Below, one piece after another: positions 1-9,655 of a stretch of 64,000 nucleotides of DNA. Positions within the stretch are counted from its first letter, which is position 1, and each line of letters opens with the position of its first letter. Below the pieces are notes generated by a model. The model saw only the letters and a program-made list of their open reading frames with translations. It ran no database searches and had not been told where the DNA came from. This DNA comes from Chaetoceros tenuissimus (Eukaryota > Bacillariophyta > Thalassiosirophyceae > Chaetocerotales > Chaetocerotaceae): positions 930,001-994,000 of the forward strand of contig BLLK01000045.1 of the NCBI GenBank assembly GCA_021927905.1, read 5' to 3'. The position numbers and the translations under genes were made by a program.

Positions 1-2
1 TA

Positions 3-1274
3 TCCTTTTTAGAAACATATCCTGAGGTATTTTCGGTAGATAGATCAAATGAGCCTCATACAGTTTATTTGGAAATACTGCTACGACCTACGAATGCCTC
101 TGATAAATTGCAAATGAAAATGAAGCAACTTTTGTTGGAAAGAATCATTTATATTTTGAAAAAGGAGGAAAGTAAAGCTAGTAGAAGAAACAATGGTAAT
201 ACTACAAAAGGTGTCAATGTTAGATGGCTCCTTCAACAATGCAAAAAAGATAGTCATTTATATCTGCGCGAAATAGGTTACTATGCGAAAGTATATGAGT
301 CTCCAAGTTCTGTAAATATAGTAGGATCATCAGAATGGGTTGACATTGTTCTAGATGCATTCCAATCAATAGCAGAGGAAGTATGTGATATACAACATGG
401 CCGCGCAACCATCAAGAATAGCATAGGTCAAGCTAGTATTGATTCAAAACTGATAACAGAGAGCATAGTTAAAGCTGTCAACGATGATGGCGGCACGCAT
501 ATATCATTGGCACTATTGCTTTGCCGATATCCACATTTACGCAGTATAATTGGAAGTGTGGACTTGATTGAATTTAAGAAACAGCATTGTGAAATGCTAG
601 ATGGAATAGAAATCTTTCGACAAGATAATGATATTATACTAGAGACGACAATTATGCGAAAGGGCAGAATGCTATGTGACGAAACTGGGCTATTTTCTGT
701 TGCAAATTCCAAGTGCGGAAAGAAATTCGCCACAATAATGGCAAATGCGTGTGCTCTTCATTTGAAACAAAATGTAAGAGACACAGTAGCAATTGATCTC
801 ACTGCTTCTGTAGGTGGAGTGACACTAGGCCTTTCTAGAAAGAAATTTGTAAAAGTTGCAGCTATTGAGATTGATGAAAATCGAGCTGAAATGTGTCGGC
901 AAAATATGAAGGCATATGACTGCAGCAATGTCCAAGTGTATTGTCAAGATGCTATTGAATGTTTACCCATCATCGCTCAAGAATATCGCGGTTTTCCTTG
1001 TGTTGTAATTTGCGATCCGCCCTGGGGAGGAAAATACTACAAGAAGCAAGCAGATAGAGTTTTGAAAATGGGTCCATGGACAATGTTAGATGTTGTCTCA
1101 AAAGTGTCTCAACACTTTGCACCTACTTTACTTGGTTTTCGAATGCCAACTGATTTCGACAACGATATTTTCTGCGAAAAACTGAAATCTGCCGGATTGA
1201 TATTTGAAGTTGTAAAGAAGCAAATCATAGGTCCTCAACTATTTTTAGTCTTTCATTTGAGAGATAAGCCCTGA
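3..1274 (+). CDS. TGS1-like RNA cap guanosine-N2 methyltransferase (5' partial)
   Basis: This is probably an S-adenosylmethionine-dependent methyltransferase of the TGS1 type, which converts the m7G cap of snRNA/snoRNA to trimethylguanosine in the nucleus. The frame is open from the first base of the window. The first in-frame ATG comes only about 35 codons in, after coding-like sequence, so the true start lies upstream. The C-terminal half has the Rossmann order: AIDLTASVGG (SAM loop), AAIEID (acidic strand end), then the diagnostic DPPWGG motif near 1013-1030, which TGS1 proteins use to hold the guanine. The N-terminal ~200 residues are not recognised. No intron is seen in the visible part. 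TGS1 normally reads C-G-V-G-G in the SAM loop, whereas this protein has A-S-V-G-G, so it may be a divergent paralogue. The family call is fairly safe; the exact substrate is inferred. Confidence 0.6.
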   Translation, partial: SFLETYPEVFSVDRSNEPHTVYLEILLRPTNASDKLQMKMKQLLLERIIYILKKEESKASRRNNGNTTKGVNVRWLLQQCKKDSHLYLREIGYYAKVYESPSSVNIVGSSEWVDIVLDAFQSIAEEVCDIQHGRATIKNSIGQASIDSKLITESIVKAVNDDGGTHISLALLLCRYPHLRSIIGSVDLIEFKKQHCEMLDGIEIFRQDNDIILETTIMRKGRMLCDETGLFSVANSKCGKKFATIMANACALHLKQNVRDTVAIDLTASVGGVTLGLSRKKFVKVAAIEIDENRAEMCRQNMKAYDCSNVQVYCQDAIECLPIIAQEYRGFPCVVICDPPWGGKYYKKQADRVLKMGPWTMLDVVSKVSQHFAPTLLGFRMPTDFDNDIFCEKLKSAGLIFEVVKKQIIGPQLFLVFHLRDKP

Positions 1275-1303
1275 AATAATCTAAATTATGAAATTTTTTA
1301 AAA

Positions 1304-1919
1304 CATCTTTTTTTCAAGACCTCCCTTTTCGTGTATCATGGTACGTAGTAGCCAATGACGAGTTTGGGCAAGTACAATACATCATGGTTCACAGTTTAAT
1401 AGGATCGTGGTGTTGGTGGTTTTGGGAGATGCGTTGGTTAGCTGTAAAGGAAGCTGAAGTATGAAGTGGTATGTTTTGTCTGTAGAAGATATACTCGAGT
1501 TGGAATACAAAATCATGGAAGAGGGTAAATAGTATCATACCTCGGAAGCACGACGGTGGGTGTTGGTTTGGGTTTGTTTATTCGATAATGATAGAAAGAT
1601 GTATTGCAATAGGGCCTCCAGTGTCAACATCAGCACCTTTGGTGTAGTGGTAACATAAATGCCTTCCAAGCATTTGCCATGGGTTCGATTCCCGTAAGGT
1701 GCAGAAAATATCTTTTGCATTTTGCATGTCTTTCTTTTGTTTCCTTGCATTGTCAACAAGATAAAGTCTACGTAGGTAGGGGTAGTTCTATTCCTGTCTT
1801 GAACTGTATTAGTAAGAGAGTGATGTTTCTTTTGTCGCTATCATGTTTACTGCATCATCTTCATTCCATCTTGATCTTGATGATGTCGTATTGTAACATT
1901 TTCCAACATTTGGAATTGC
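1304..1919. repeat. Left arm of ~600 bp inverted duplication carrying tRNA-Gly
   Basis: This segment reappears in reverse complement at 4542-5163, with roughly 85-90 percent identity by eye and small indels. Shared landmarks include the cap-gene-proximal CAAGACCTCCC, the GTGGGTGTTGGTTTGGGTTTGTTTA-like stretch just before the tRNA, the tRNA itself, and the T-rich tract after it ending at TTGTAACATTTT. Open frames inside both arms (for example after 1679 and before 4793) translate alike only because they are copies of the same repeat; they are not taken as genes. The remaining bases to 2171 show nothing further. Confidence 0.85.
1633..1703 (+). tRNA. tRNA-Gly (anticodon UCC)
   Basis: The cloverleaf can be drawn by hand. 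The acceptor stem is GCACCTT with AAGGTGC. The anticodon stem is AATGC with GCATT, around the loop CTTCCAA, which places anticodon TCC. The T arm is ATGGG-TTCGATT-CCCGT. The discriminator base A follows and no CCA is encoded. The B box GGTTCGATTCC is intact, as is the A-box region TGGTGTAGTGG. No intron is present. A second copy with the same sequence in the stems lies inverted at 4769-4839. Confidence 0.95.
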
Positions 1920-2171
1920 CTCGGGATTCCAATACGTTACTTCTGGGGATCTTTGAAAAGAGAAAGCAGCAAGCGCGAGGGACTGTTCGTGTCAGTGAAT
2001 TAGAATGTAGGGATACGGGTATTGCTCTACTGTTTCTGTGGTACCTACCGTAACTTTTATTACTTTCACCTAGGTACATATTGTAAATGAAGAGGATAAT
2101 CATTGACTTTATGTTAGTGAGTTAAGTGGGTTTTGATGTTTTTCTCTTTCAACTTTCCATCAATTAATTCA

Positions 2172-4334
2172 TTATGCAGTCTTGGTCTTTGCTTTCATTT
2201 CGTCCATGTTCTCTGCAATCTCATCAATCTTATTGAATTGTCTCGTCCACTTTGTATTGTATAAAAATTGCCTCAAATCGAAGCGATTGTCGTCTGGTGA
2301 ATACGCCTCCGCGTGATAAGATGGAGTGATAATGCACATCTTGTGTCTATTTACCGAGTAGTAAAAGAAGAAACGCTTTACTTTTGTCGCAACCTCTTTC
2401 GCGCTTAGAGATGGCCACTTTGCACATAATTTCATGAACATTGATACCGGTCCACATCGAGAGATTTTTCGAAGTCGTCCAAAATATCCCAACTCTTCAT
2501 ATGTCATGCCCATGTCTTCTTCATCGGTTTGGGAATGCTCTACTTCACCATTATCGTCATTTGTCATTGGTCTTAATTCGGCTGTAGGTGGTGCATCCAC
2601 AATTTCTTGTAGAACTGAAAAGTTAAACTCTTTTGCACCCCACTTCAACATTCTCTTCAAGTCTCCCTTTGAAATGGATCCAATCGGATTCAAATCAGCT
2701 GCTGAACAATCATATTTTGTCATGTAGCCTCTAAGGCCTTCATCGACATTCGCACTTCCAAGAACAAGTAAGAAACCTTGTCTACCTCTGACCCAAGGTA
2801 ATAGCTGTGCAAATAAGTACGCAGTCACCATTCTCAGTCTTGCTTGTATATTCTGTAGTGCTAAATCTTCTGATATGGTTCCTCCTTGAGAAGAAAACTG
2901 AGGCACTTTACCAGTAGCAAGTTGAAATATCTTGATCATTGCAGAAACTGCATTGTCGATCTTGACAGAGGAGTGGTAAGAGCCAATAACACTTCCAAGT
3001 CTTTCTGCTCTTGACTCAGTTGCTTTTGACGAATTTTCTGTTCCCATATAAGTTGTGTGAAGTACACAACTGGCCATTTCTCGCGCATCTTCTGGAACCC
3101 AGCCTTCCTCCTTTCTACATACTCGTCGACACTCTGATGCTACAAGCCCCTTTTGATCTTTCTTAGCAGCCTCTGTCACCATAATGGTCATGACACCGAC
3201 AATCATTGCAACTGAAGATGAATCTGCACCTCCACTTAATGGTAGGAAGAATCCAGCTGCTCCAGAACGCCGCATAAAATCCCACAACCAACATGCTGGT
3301 CCAAAACAACATTCCTCTTCAGGAGTGTGTAGTTTCAATTGAATTTCCTCTGATGGCAATGGGTACCCATCATTGAGATTTGACCCAACTTCTATGTCAG
3401 CTGTAACAATCTGCGAGTGCATCATATGGCGAGCTTCTGCTGCTTGATTACCAAGACTAGGAATACTCGCTCTATAACTACGAATATCATCAAGATCTAC
3501 AGTTGCAACAATTGTTTGCACATCCTGTAGATCAAACTGTTTGGCCTGAGCTAGTACTTTACCATTGCAAACAATCATTGAGCAACCGTCAAAATATAAT
3601 CTACTTCCATCACACCCTCTTTGATTTGCATAAAGATATAATCCTCCACATTTCTTTGTAGCATTAATCATGAGACCAAGTCGCGCATCAAGTTTTCTGA
3701 GTTCATGATGACTTCCACTTCCATTTCCAATAATTTCAACTCCACTCAATGCCATATCTATGTGTGCTGACTGTGGAGTCCAAAGTTCTTCGCAACTTTC
3801 ACATCCAATCGTTGTTCCATCAGCACATTGCAGAAAACCTACTCCGAAAGGAGCAGCTTTTTGGGAAAACTTTTTCGCCCAAGAATTTGGTAGTTGCAGC
3901 TTTTCTTGCATATTTTTTGGAGCTTTATAAGCGGTGAAGTATCTACTCTCCCTGTAATTGCCATTATCAGCCATTGAAGTCTTTGGACGAATCATGAGAA
4001 TTTTCTTGTCGCGACAGAGCACTCTACAGTTATATCTTGCGCCAGCGAACAAAATTGGCATCCCAAAATCGCACAGGATTCCATCTGTAGCACCACGATC
4101 AAATAATTCTTCAAGAGACTCCCATGAATGTAAAAAAGTGTCAGACTCCAAGAAATGATCTTCACATCCATACCCACAGATTTCTAATTCTGGTCCAAGG
4201 CGATATGTTGCTCCAGCTTGTTTTGCTTCTTCGCATGACTGTAAAATACGCTCTAAGTTGCCTTCAAAATCAAGAGCCCATTGATTCAGATTGCATGTAG
4301 CTACCGTCACGAGTTGCGAACCTGTTTGATACAT
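2172..4334 (-). CDS. NADSYN1: Glutamine-dependent NAD+ synthetase
   Basis: This cytosolic enzyme amidates nicotinic acid adenine dinucleotide to NAD+ using ATP and ammonia from glutamine, the last step of NAD synthesis. The start was placed at the ATG at 4334, because MYQTGSQLVTVATCNLNQ matches the family N-terminus; the frame continues 46 codons further upstream but is not family-like. The product is 720 residues, close to yeast Qns1 (714). Residues 1-280 are a nitrilase-type glutaminase with Glu49 in GPELEICGYG, Lys118 in RPKTSMADNG and Cys181 in CEELW as the catalytic triad. The synthetase domain has the PP-loop SGGADS at about 367-372. The gene has no intron and sits alone between two inverted tRNA-bearing repeats. 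No key residue is missing. Confidence 0.97.
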   Translation of the reverse strand: MYQTGSQLVTVATCNLNQWALDFEGNLERILQSCEEAKQAGATYRLGPELEICGYGCEDHFLESDTFLHSWESLEELFDRGATDGILCDFGMPILFAGARYNCRVLCRDKKILMIRPKTSMADNGNYRESRYFTAYKAPKNMQEKLQLPNSWAKKFSQKAAPFGVGFLQCADGTTIGCESCEELWTPQSAHIDMALSGVEIIGNGSGSHHELRKLDARLGLMINATKKCGGLYLYANQRGCDGSRLYFDGCSMIVCNGKVLAQAKQFDLQDVQTIVATVDLDDIRSYRASIPSLGNQAAEARHMMHSQIVTADIEVGSNLNDGYPLPSEEIQLKLHTPEEECCFGPACWLWDFMRRSGAAGFFLPLSGGADSSSVAMIVGVMTIMVTEAAKKDQKGLVASECRRVCRKEEGWVPEDAREMASCVLHTTYMGTENSSKATESRAERLGSVIGSYHSSVKIDNAVSAMIKIFQLATGKVPQFSSQGGTISEDLALQNIQARLRMVTAYLFAQLLPWVRGRQGFLLVLGSANVDEGLRGYMTKYDCSAADLNPIGSISKGDLKRMLKWGAKEFNFSVLQEIVDAPPTAELRPMTNDDNGEVEHSQTDEEDMGMTYEELGYFGRLRKISRCGPVSMFMKLCAKWPSLSAKEVATKVKRFFFYYSVNRHKMCIITPSYHAEAYSPDDNRFDLRQFLYNTKWTRQFNKIDEIAENMDEMKAKTKTA

Positions 4335-4541
4335 AGTTTTGTTGTATGTATTGCAAATTAATATGATACGAGTGAGTAATAATGTTGAAGAGATAGATGT
4401 TGGAAGAAGATTGATGAAGATCCAAGATGTTCGTTGTTCCAGTAGTTGTTCCGTTGTTCTGTGGTTCTGCACCCTCCGTTCGCATGTACGTACTAGCTCG
4501 ATAGTAAGGTAGCTAAAAAAACGTATTTAAATAGTCCTGTG

Positions 4542-5163
4542 ACAATTCCAATATGGAAAAAAATGTTACAATAAGACATCATCAAGATCAAGATAGATCA
4601 AGATAGAATGAAGATGATGCAGTAAACATGATAGCGACAACAGGAGCATCACTCTCTTACTAATAAAGTTCAAGACAGGAATAGAACTACCCCTACCTAC
4701 GTAGACTTTATCTTGTTTACAATGCAAGGAAGCAAAAAAAAGACAGAAGCAAAAGGAAAAGAAATTTCTGCACCTTACGGGAATCGAACCCATGGCAAAT
4801 GCTTGGAAGGCATTTATGTTACCACTACACCAAAGGTGCTGATGTTGACGATGGAGATCCCATCATGATACATGATGTCTGTCAATATCGAATAAACAAA
4901 CCCAAACCAACACCCACCGTTGTACTTCAGAGGTAATATCTATCATACCCTCTTCCATGATTTTTAATCCCAATTCGAGTATATTCTCTATAGACAAAAC
5001 ATACCACTTCATACTTCAGCTTCTTCTACAGCTACGCAACGCATCTCCCAAAACCACCACCACCACGATCCTACGAAACTTTTAACCATGTATTGTACTT
5101 GCACAAACTCGTCATTGGCTACTACGTACCATGATACACAAACAGGGAGGTCTTGAAAAGATG
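4542..5163. repeat. Right arm of inverted tRNA-Gly duplication
   Basis: This is the reverse-complement partner of 1304-1919 and includes the second tRNA-Gly. The two arms enclose about 2.6 kb that holds the complete NAD+ synthetase gene. Divergence is spread along the arm, including in the flanks of the tRNA, while the tRNA stems are unchanged. That suggests an old duplication in which only the tRNA is under selection. The bases between the NAD synthetase start and this arm (4335-4541) are its 5' region, with no other signal noted. Confidence 0.85.
4769..4839 (-). tRNA. tRNA-Gly (anticodon UCC), second copy
   Basis: Read on the minus strand, the same cloverleaf as 1633-1703 is found: acceptor GCACCTT/AAGGTGC, anticodon loop CTTCCAA, T arm with TTCGATT. 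It is transcribed convergently toward the NAD synthetase gene, as is the other copy, because the two lie in inverted arms. Confidence 0.95.
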
Positions 5164-5213
5164 AAGTCTATGCTCCAAAATCAATATAAAATTATGCCCA
5201 TTATTTATAAGCC

Positions 5214-6691
5214 TTAAAGATAATACGTAGGTGGCCGACCCTCCTTCTCTGCCTTAGCAATCAAGCGATTACTTTTCATTGCCTCCCTGAACTCTTGAGA
5301 CTGTTCTCTCCACTTCTGGCTCTTCGTCTTCTTTTTCCTCTTCCCTCTTGCTTGATCCCGAAGAGTTTGTACTACTTTCTTCCTACTCTCAATAACTTGC
5401 TTTTGTTCATCTGAATTCAAGTTTTCATTGTTTGTAATACGGATCTTTGCTGAGTTGTATACTTTTCTCTTTTTGTTCCTCATTGCGACGCACTTTGGAA
5501 CACCATTCTCATCAACAGCAAGACAAAATTTCTTGTATGTTGCCGGGGCGTATGATCTCTCGCAATGCTGGCAATAAATCAACTCAATGTCTACAATGGA
5601 ATCATCGTCATTTTCACCATCACCGGCACTATTTCGTCGTCTTGAATTCTCCATTACATCTTCTTCCAAGTCACGGTGGGCTGAACTTTTACTCGTTCTT
5701 GAATCTGTTTCTTTGTCATCAATTTTCCCATCAAAAGTGCGGGTTGTTCTTGTTGAATGCTCGGGTTGTGGATATACCAGCGCCTCTCTATTCCTTTCAT
5801 GTTTGTCCTCATCCACATCGATAAAGCCTTTGGTATGATTTCTGTCATTCTTTTCATCAATATCTTTTCTGTGTAAAGCATTTTCATTGCCCTTCTCTTC
5901 CAATTGTTCTCGTCGCCTTTTCTTTCGAATCATCATTCTTTCTCTTAATTGAAGAAGTTTTGGACACTTTGGATTGTCGGCAAGAAAAAACATTTGAAAA
6001 AAAAGACAAAAAGAATCACGTAATTGAACCAAACGATAAACATACCTCGACAACTACATTTGTAGAATTCCTGGACAAGCGGCTTTTCCGAGTAGTTTTA
6101 GTATGTTTGTGCCTTTTGCATTTATTTATTAGATATTTCTGGAAAAAGAAACTCCAGAAAAGAAGCACATTCGATCTCACCTATGTTCTCTAGATTCTTG
6201 TTCAGAATTTTGACTGGTAAAGGAGCAATCGAGTCCATTTGTTCTTTCATCTGTTTCATGAAATTTGTTCTTCCTATTCCTCGAACTTGGGATTTCTCCT
6301 CCTCTCTTTCTTGTACCTTCGTCATGACTAGGTGTATCTTTACTCCAATGATGACTACCAGAAGGAGGAGACTTCTCTTTTCTCGGACTTGATCGAATCT
6401 CGCGCTGTCTTACAGTCAATGAAAAATCATCTTTGAATCTCGATGGTGAAGCCTGCTCATATGATGCATGTTGAGGAGAATCTGATATACAATTTTGTTC
6501 CAAGAGCTTCTGAGCTTCGGCAAGTTGTTGGAATCTTTTGTTTCGTTGTGCCTCAGATTTTCTCGTAATCTTAAGACGATTCTTGTAATCTTCGTATCGT
6601 CGTGATCTACTCTTGCTGTGGTGGCTCTAATTGGAGATTGAGAAGAGAGTTCACTGTTGTAAAAGGATGAAATTTTATTTGTTCTTACCAT
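5214..6691 (-). CDS. ZC2HC1-like zinc-finger protein
   Basis: The gene was assembled as four exons: 6689-6691, 6181-6626, 6046-6112 and 5214-5966, giving 422 residues. The first coding exon holds only the initiator ATG, which is followed at once by GTAAGA; introns are 62, 68 and 79 bp and every junction keeps phase. The N-terminal half is Arg/Ser-rich and charged. The C-terminal part carries YCQHCERSY, then FC and KC, then KKRKVYNSAK and a KWREQSQEFREAM stretch. This is the order seen in ZC2HC1 proteins, a ciliary/centrosomal or poorly known family. The usual histidine of the C2HC finger is absent, leaving four cysteines, so zinc binding may be altered. The call rests on the finger-plus-tail arrangement and is moderate; exons 1 to 3 are inferred from splice signals. 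Confidence 0.55.
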
Positions 6692-6898
6692 TTGATGTTT
6701 TTATTACTTTGCAAAGTGATTTTGATTCCTTTAGCTGAAAGGACAATAAGGACACACGTACAGGGCGTGACACCGAAATGACAATGCCAAGTACTTACAA
6801 TTCATACTCATACACTTTTTAAAAACAGAAAGTGAATATGGTATACGAATTTATATCAAGCTATCGCTTGTTTATATAGATTGCTTAAGATAGTTGAA

Positions 6899-9319
6899 TT
6901 AAGGTCCGTAGTATGGCATTGTTTCATGATATTCGACTCCAGCTTCGTCTGTAATGATTTCTGACCGATACTGACTCACTTGGTAATACTGTTTCGCATC
7001 AAAGACATAATTATCTTTACCACCCAAACGCTTTGGAATGAAGTCTTCATGTACTAATTCCTTCAACATGTTCATTCTCTTCTCTTCTTCGTTTGGAATA
7101 ATGTGTATCTTTTGCCTCACCACATCTGGGAGCAATGGCAGCACAAGGTTCAAAAACATTTGAGCTGCCCCAGACAAGTTGGTAATGACAAAGGTTCCAA
7201 GTTTATCTGGATAATTATCTTGCATATTTTTCAATATAAGCTTTGTGGGACCGATTGGTGGTACCTTGCTTAATCCCACGTCGTCACAATCTAGCACAAC
7301 ATTGCATTTTCCCATGTACCCGCCTGATCTATTGTATGCGTCGGCAATACAATTCTCAAGTGCGTTAATGATTGCACGTGAAAAAGCTTCAGCGTTGTCA
7401 ATCTTTTTCACTCCTGGACGTAACCATAAAATTGATGAACCACCCACAGCTGGGTCTGAATGATATCTTGTTGGAGAATATCCTCTAACGTAAACAAATC
7501 CATCTTTATTTTCGCGGTAGGTCGCTTGGGTTATGGACCAAGGCATGTATTTCTCTCTCCATTCAATCGTATTGGCAAGAGCAAAGTCAGCATTACAACC
7601 ATCATTGCATATCCCGGAAAAGGGAAATTTAGTTCTCAGGTCCTAATTAGAAGACAAAAATTACAACAATGAGTGAGATTGGGATAAAGTGTACATAAGA
7701 GTCATCATGGAAATAGAATTCATCATCGAACATACCTCCGGCCAGTGCATGATTTTCATGTAAGACGTTACTTGTCTCAATCCCTTCGCCTCTTTATCCT
7801 TTCCAAAGTTATCTTTTGCAGGAAGCCACCAAGGCGCTTTTCCACCACCATAAGCTACTGAGTCCATCTTCTTTTCCAACCAATCTTTGTCTGATTCAAT
7901 ATTTTGATATTTTTGTGCCAAAGTTGTTTGAAGATTTTCAGTTACCTTTTGGGCGAGATTTTTTTCTTTAGGAGATAGATCCAATTCGAAAGGGGACGAG
8001 ACAAACAATGTCCAATCTAAGTCATTACTTGGTGTAGATTCTGAAGCTTCTTTCTTTTCCTTTTTACGGAATAGCTTTTGAATAATGTTTAACTTCTTCT
8101 TTTTTGGTTCCGGAAGGTCAGGACAAGGAGAGTCAACTCGAACTCGAGGCATGGTGTTTTTGTAATCTAGACTTGGATGCATAAATGTGGAAATTGCATG
8201 CAGAACGTTGAAACTGCCTCTACAAATCTTTTCTCTTTTTTTCCCAGCTGGAGCTGGAACGTAAGATATCAGGTCGCCGATTTCATCACATCTTTTCCAG
8301 AATGGACACTTTTCATCATCACTCTGTTCAAGTAGGACTGGACACTGCTCAACCTTTTTCATGACAACATAAGTATGCATACTCTCATCATATGTACAAA
8401 AGATGCGCAATGCTACTCTTAGCTTGACAATTGTGATGAGTACCGCCATAACAGAACATGCAGATATTGCAATAATATGCTTAATTGGCGACTTTGACTT
8501 CTTGTTACCATTCTTTGTCATCTCTTTTGATTTGGTTTCACTTTGGTTTGTTCTAACCTTTGATTTGTCAGTGACGGTATTTTTAGAATCACTCTTTGTC
8601 ATAAATGCCAATTGAGATGCAAGATCAGAAGCCTCATTTACATCATCTGTTTTAGTAGGTGAAGTGATATCTTTTGATCCAGTGATGAAGTGCAATTCAC
8701 TCGCTTTCAAAGCCCTAGAATTTTGCTTAGTCTTGCTCGAAGTTGCAGCCTCATTATTACTGCTGGTCAAAGATACAGTCTTGTCATTACTTTTTTGTTC
8801 TTTTGCTAGTGTCTCGGCTATATTCACTTTTGGTAGCTTCGAGGTTTTAGTTTTCGTTGGAGGTTCAGCCTCAAGATTAACTTCATGTCTAGATAAATCC
8901 AACTCAGAATCGATACACTCTACTTCATTCACTTTAACTTTTTCTTCTTTCTCGCTATAATCTTCTATATCTATTTCATGAATCGAATCATCGAGTTCAT
9001 TGTGAATAATATGATTGCTCGATTCTTGACCTAAATCCTCTTCTTCCTCTTCAATTTCTTCTTGCGTAGAGTTAGCCCTATTTTGATCCAAGTTGAGATC
9101 GATTTCGTGAATAGAATCATCTAGCTCATTATGGATGATATGATTGCTTGTCTTTTCCTCTTTTTCAGTTGATACATTTGAAGATTCTACAACATTATCC
9201 GACTTTTTACTCAGATCAAGATCCATTTCATGTAAAGATTCATCTAATTCATTACATAGATTAGCTTCGCCCAATGACTCTTTTGTAGCCGCTTCTTCAT
9301 TCGAATTTTGCTGCTCCAT
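6899..9319 (-). CDS. CRAL-TRIO lipid-binding protein with membrane segment and acidic repeats
   Basis: Two exons (7736-9319, 6899-7642) joined across a 93 bp GTATGT...TTAG intron encode 775 residues. The N-terminal ~150 residues carry four spaced copies of a motif close to ELDxSxHExDL, in an acidic, disordered setting. A hydrophobic segment (HIIAISACSVMAVLITIV) near residue 290 suggests membrane anchoring. The last ~220 residues look like a CRAL-TRIO (Sec14) domain: NVVLDCDDVGL, FVITNLSGAAQMFLNLVLPLL, then KIHII. CRAL-TRIO domains bind small hydrophobic ligands such as phosphoinositides or tocopherol, so a membrane-lipid role is inferred. The gene is divergent from the SET-like gene across 336 bp. 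Confidence 0.75.
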
Positions 9320-9655
9320 AGCTGCTCCTTTCGATCATATATATTGGAAGAATGTATCTAGAGTGGAACGAACACTATCTCAGAGAAGTAGAGGAATGAA
9401 AAGGAAAATTGAAAATGTTGTTATTATACCAGTTCGTGTTCTACGCGTAGCGTTGACACGAAGATGCGAAGTGTATCTTCTTCAAAGAAACCTCAACTGA
9501 TACATTTTATCCCCCTTAGACAGGTGGGCGGGGCGCCAGAATCTGAGCCCGCCACAACCGCCAAAAATTTCACTTCGGCCTGGTTTCACTTTTTCAAAAT
9601 AGGGACACATATTGCTTTTGAATTCAATAGCAACTTTTTCGTGTATAGTGAAAGG
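9320..9655. other. Divergent intergenic region
   Basis: This stretch separates the starts of two divergent genes and must hold both promoters. An open frame upstream of 9656 continues in frame with the SET-like gene, but the first ATG is at 9656. No distinct motif is claimed. Confidence 0.4.

Noticed and set aside
1679-2053. 124-codon plus-strand frame with a near-copy on the minus strand at 4566-4793
   Set aside because: The similarity is explained by the inverted DNA repeat. Both frames start inside the tRNA gene and have no domain.
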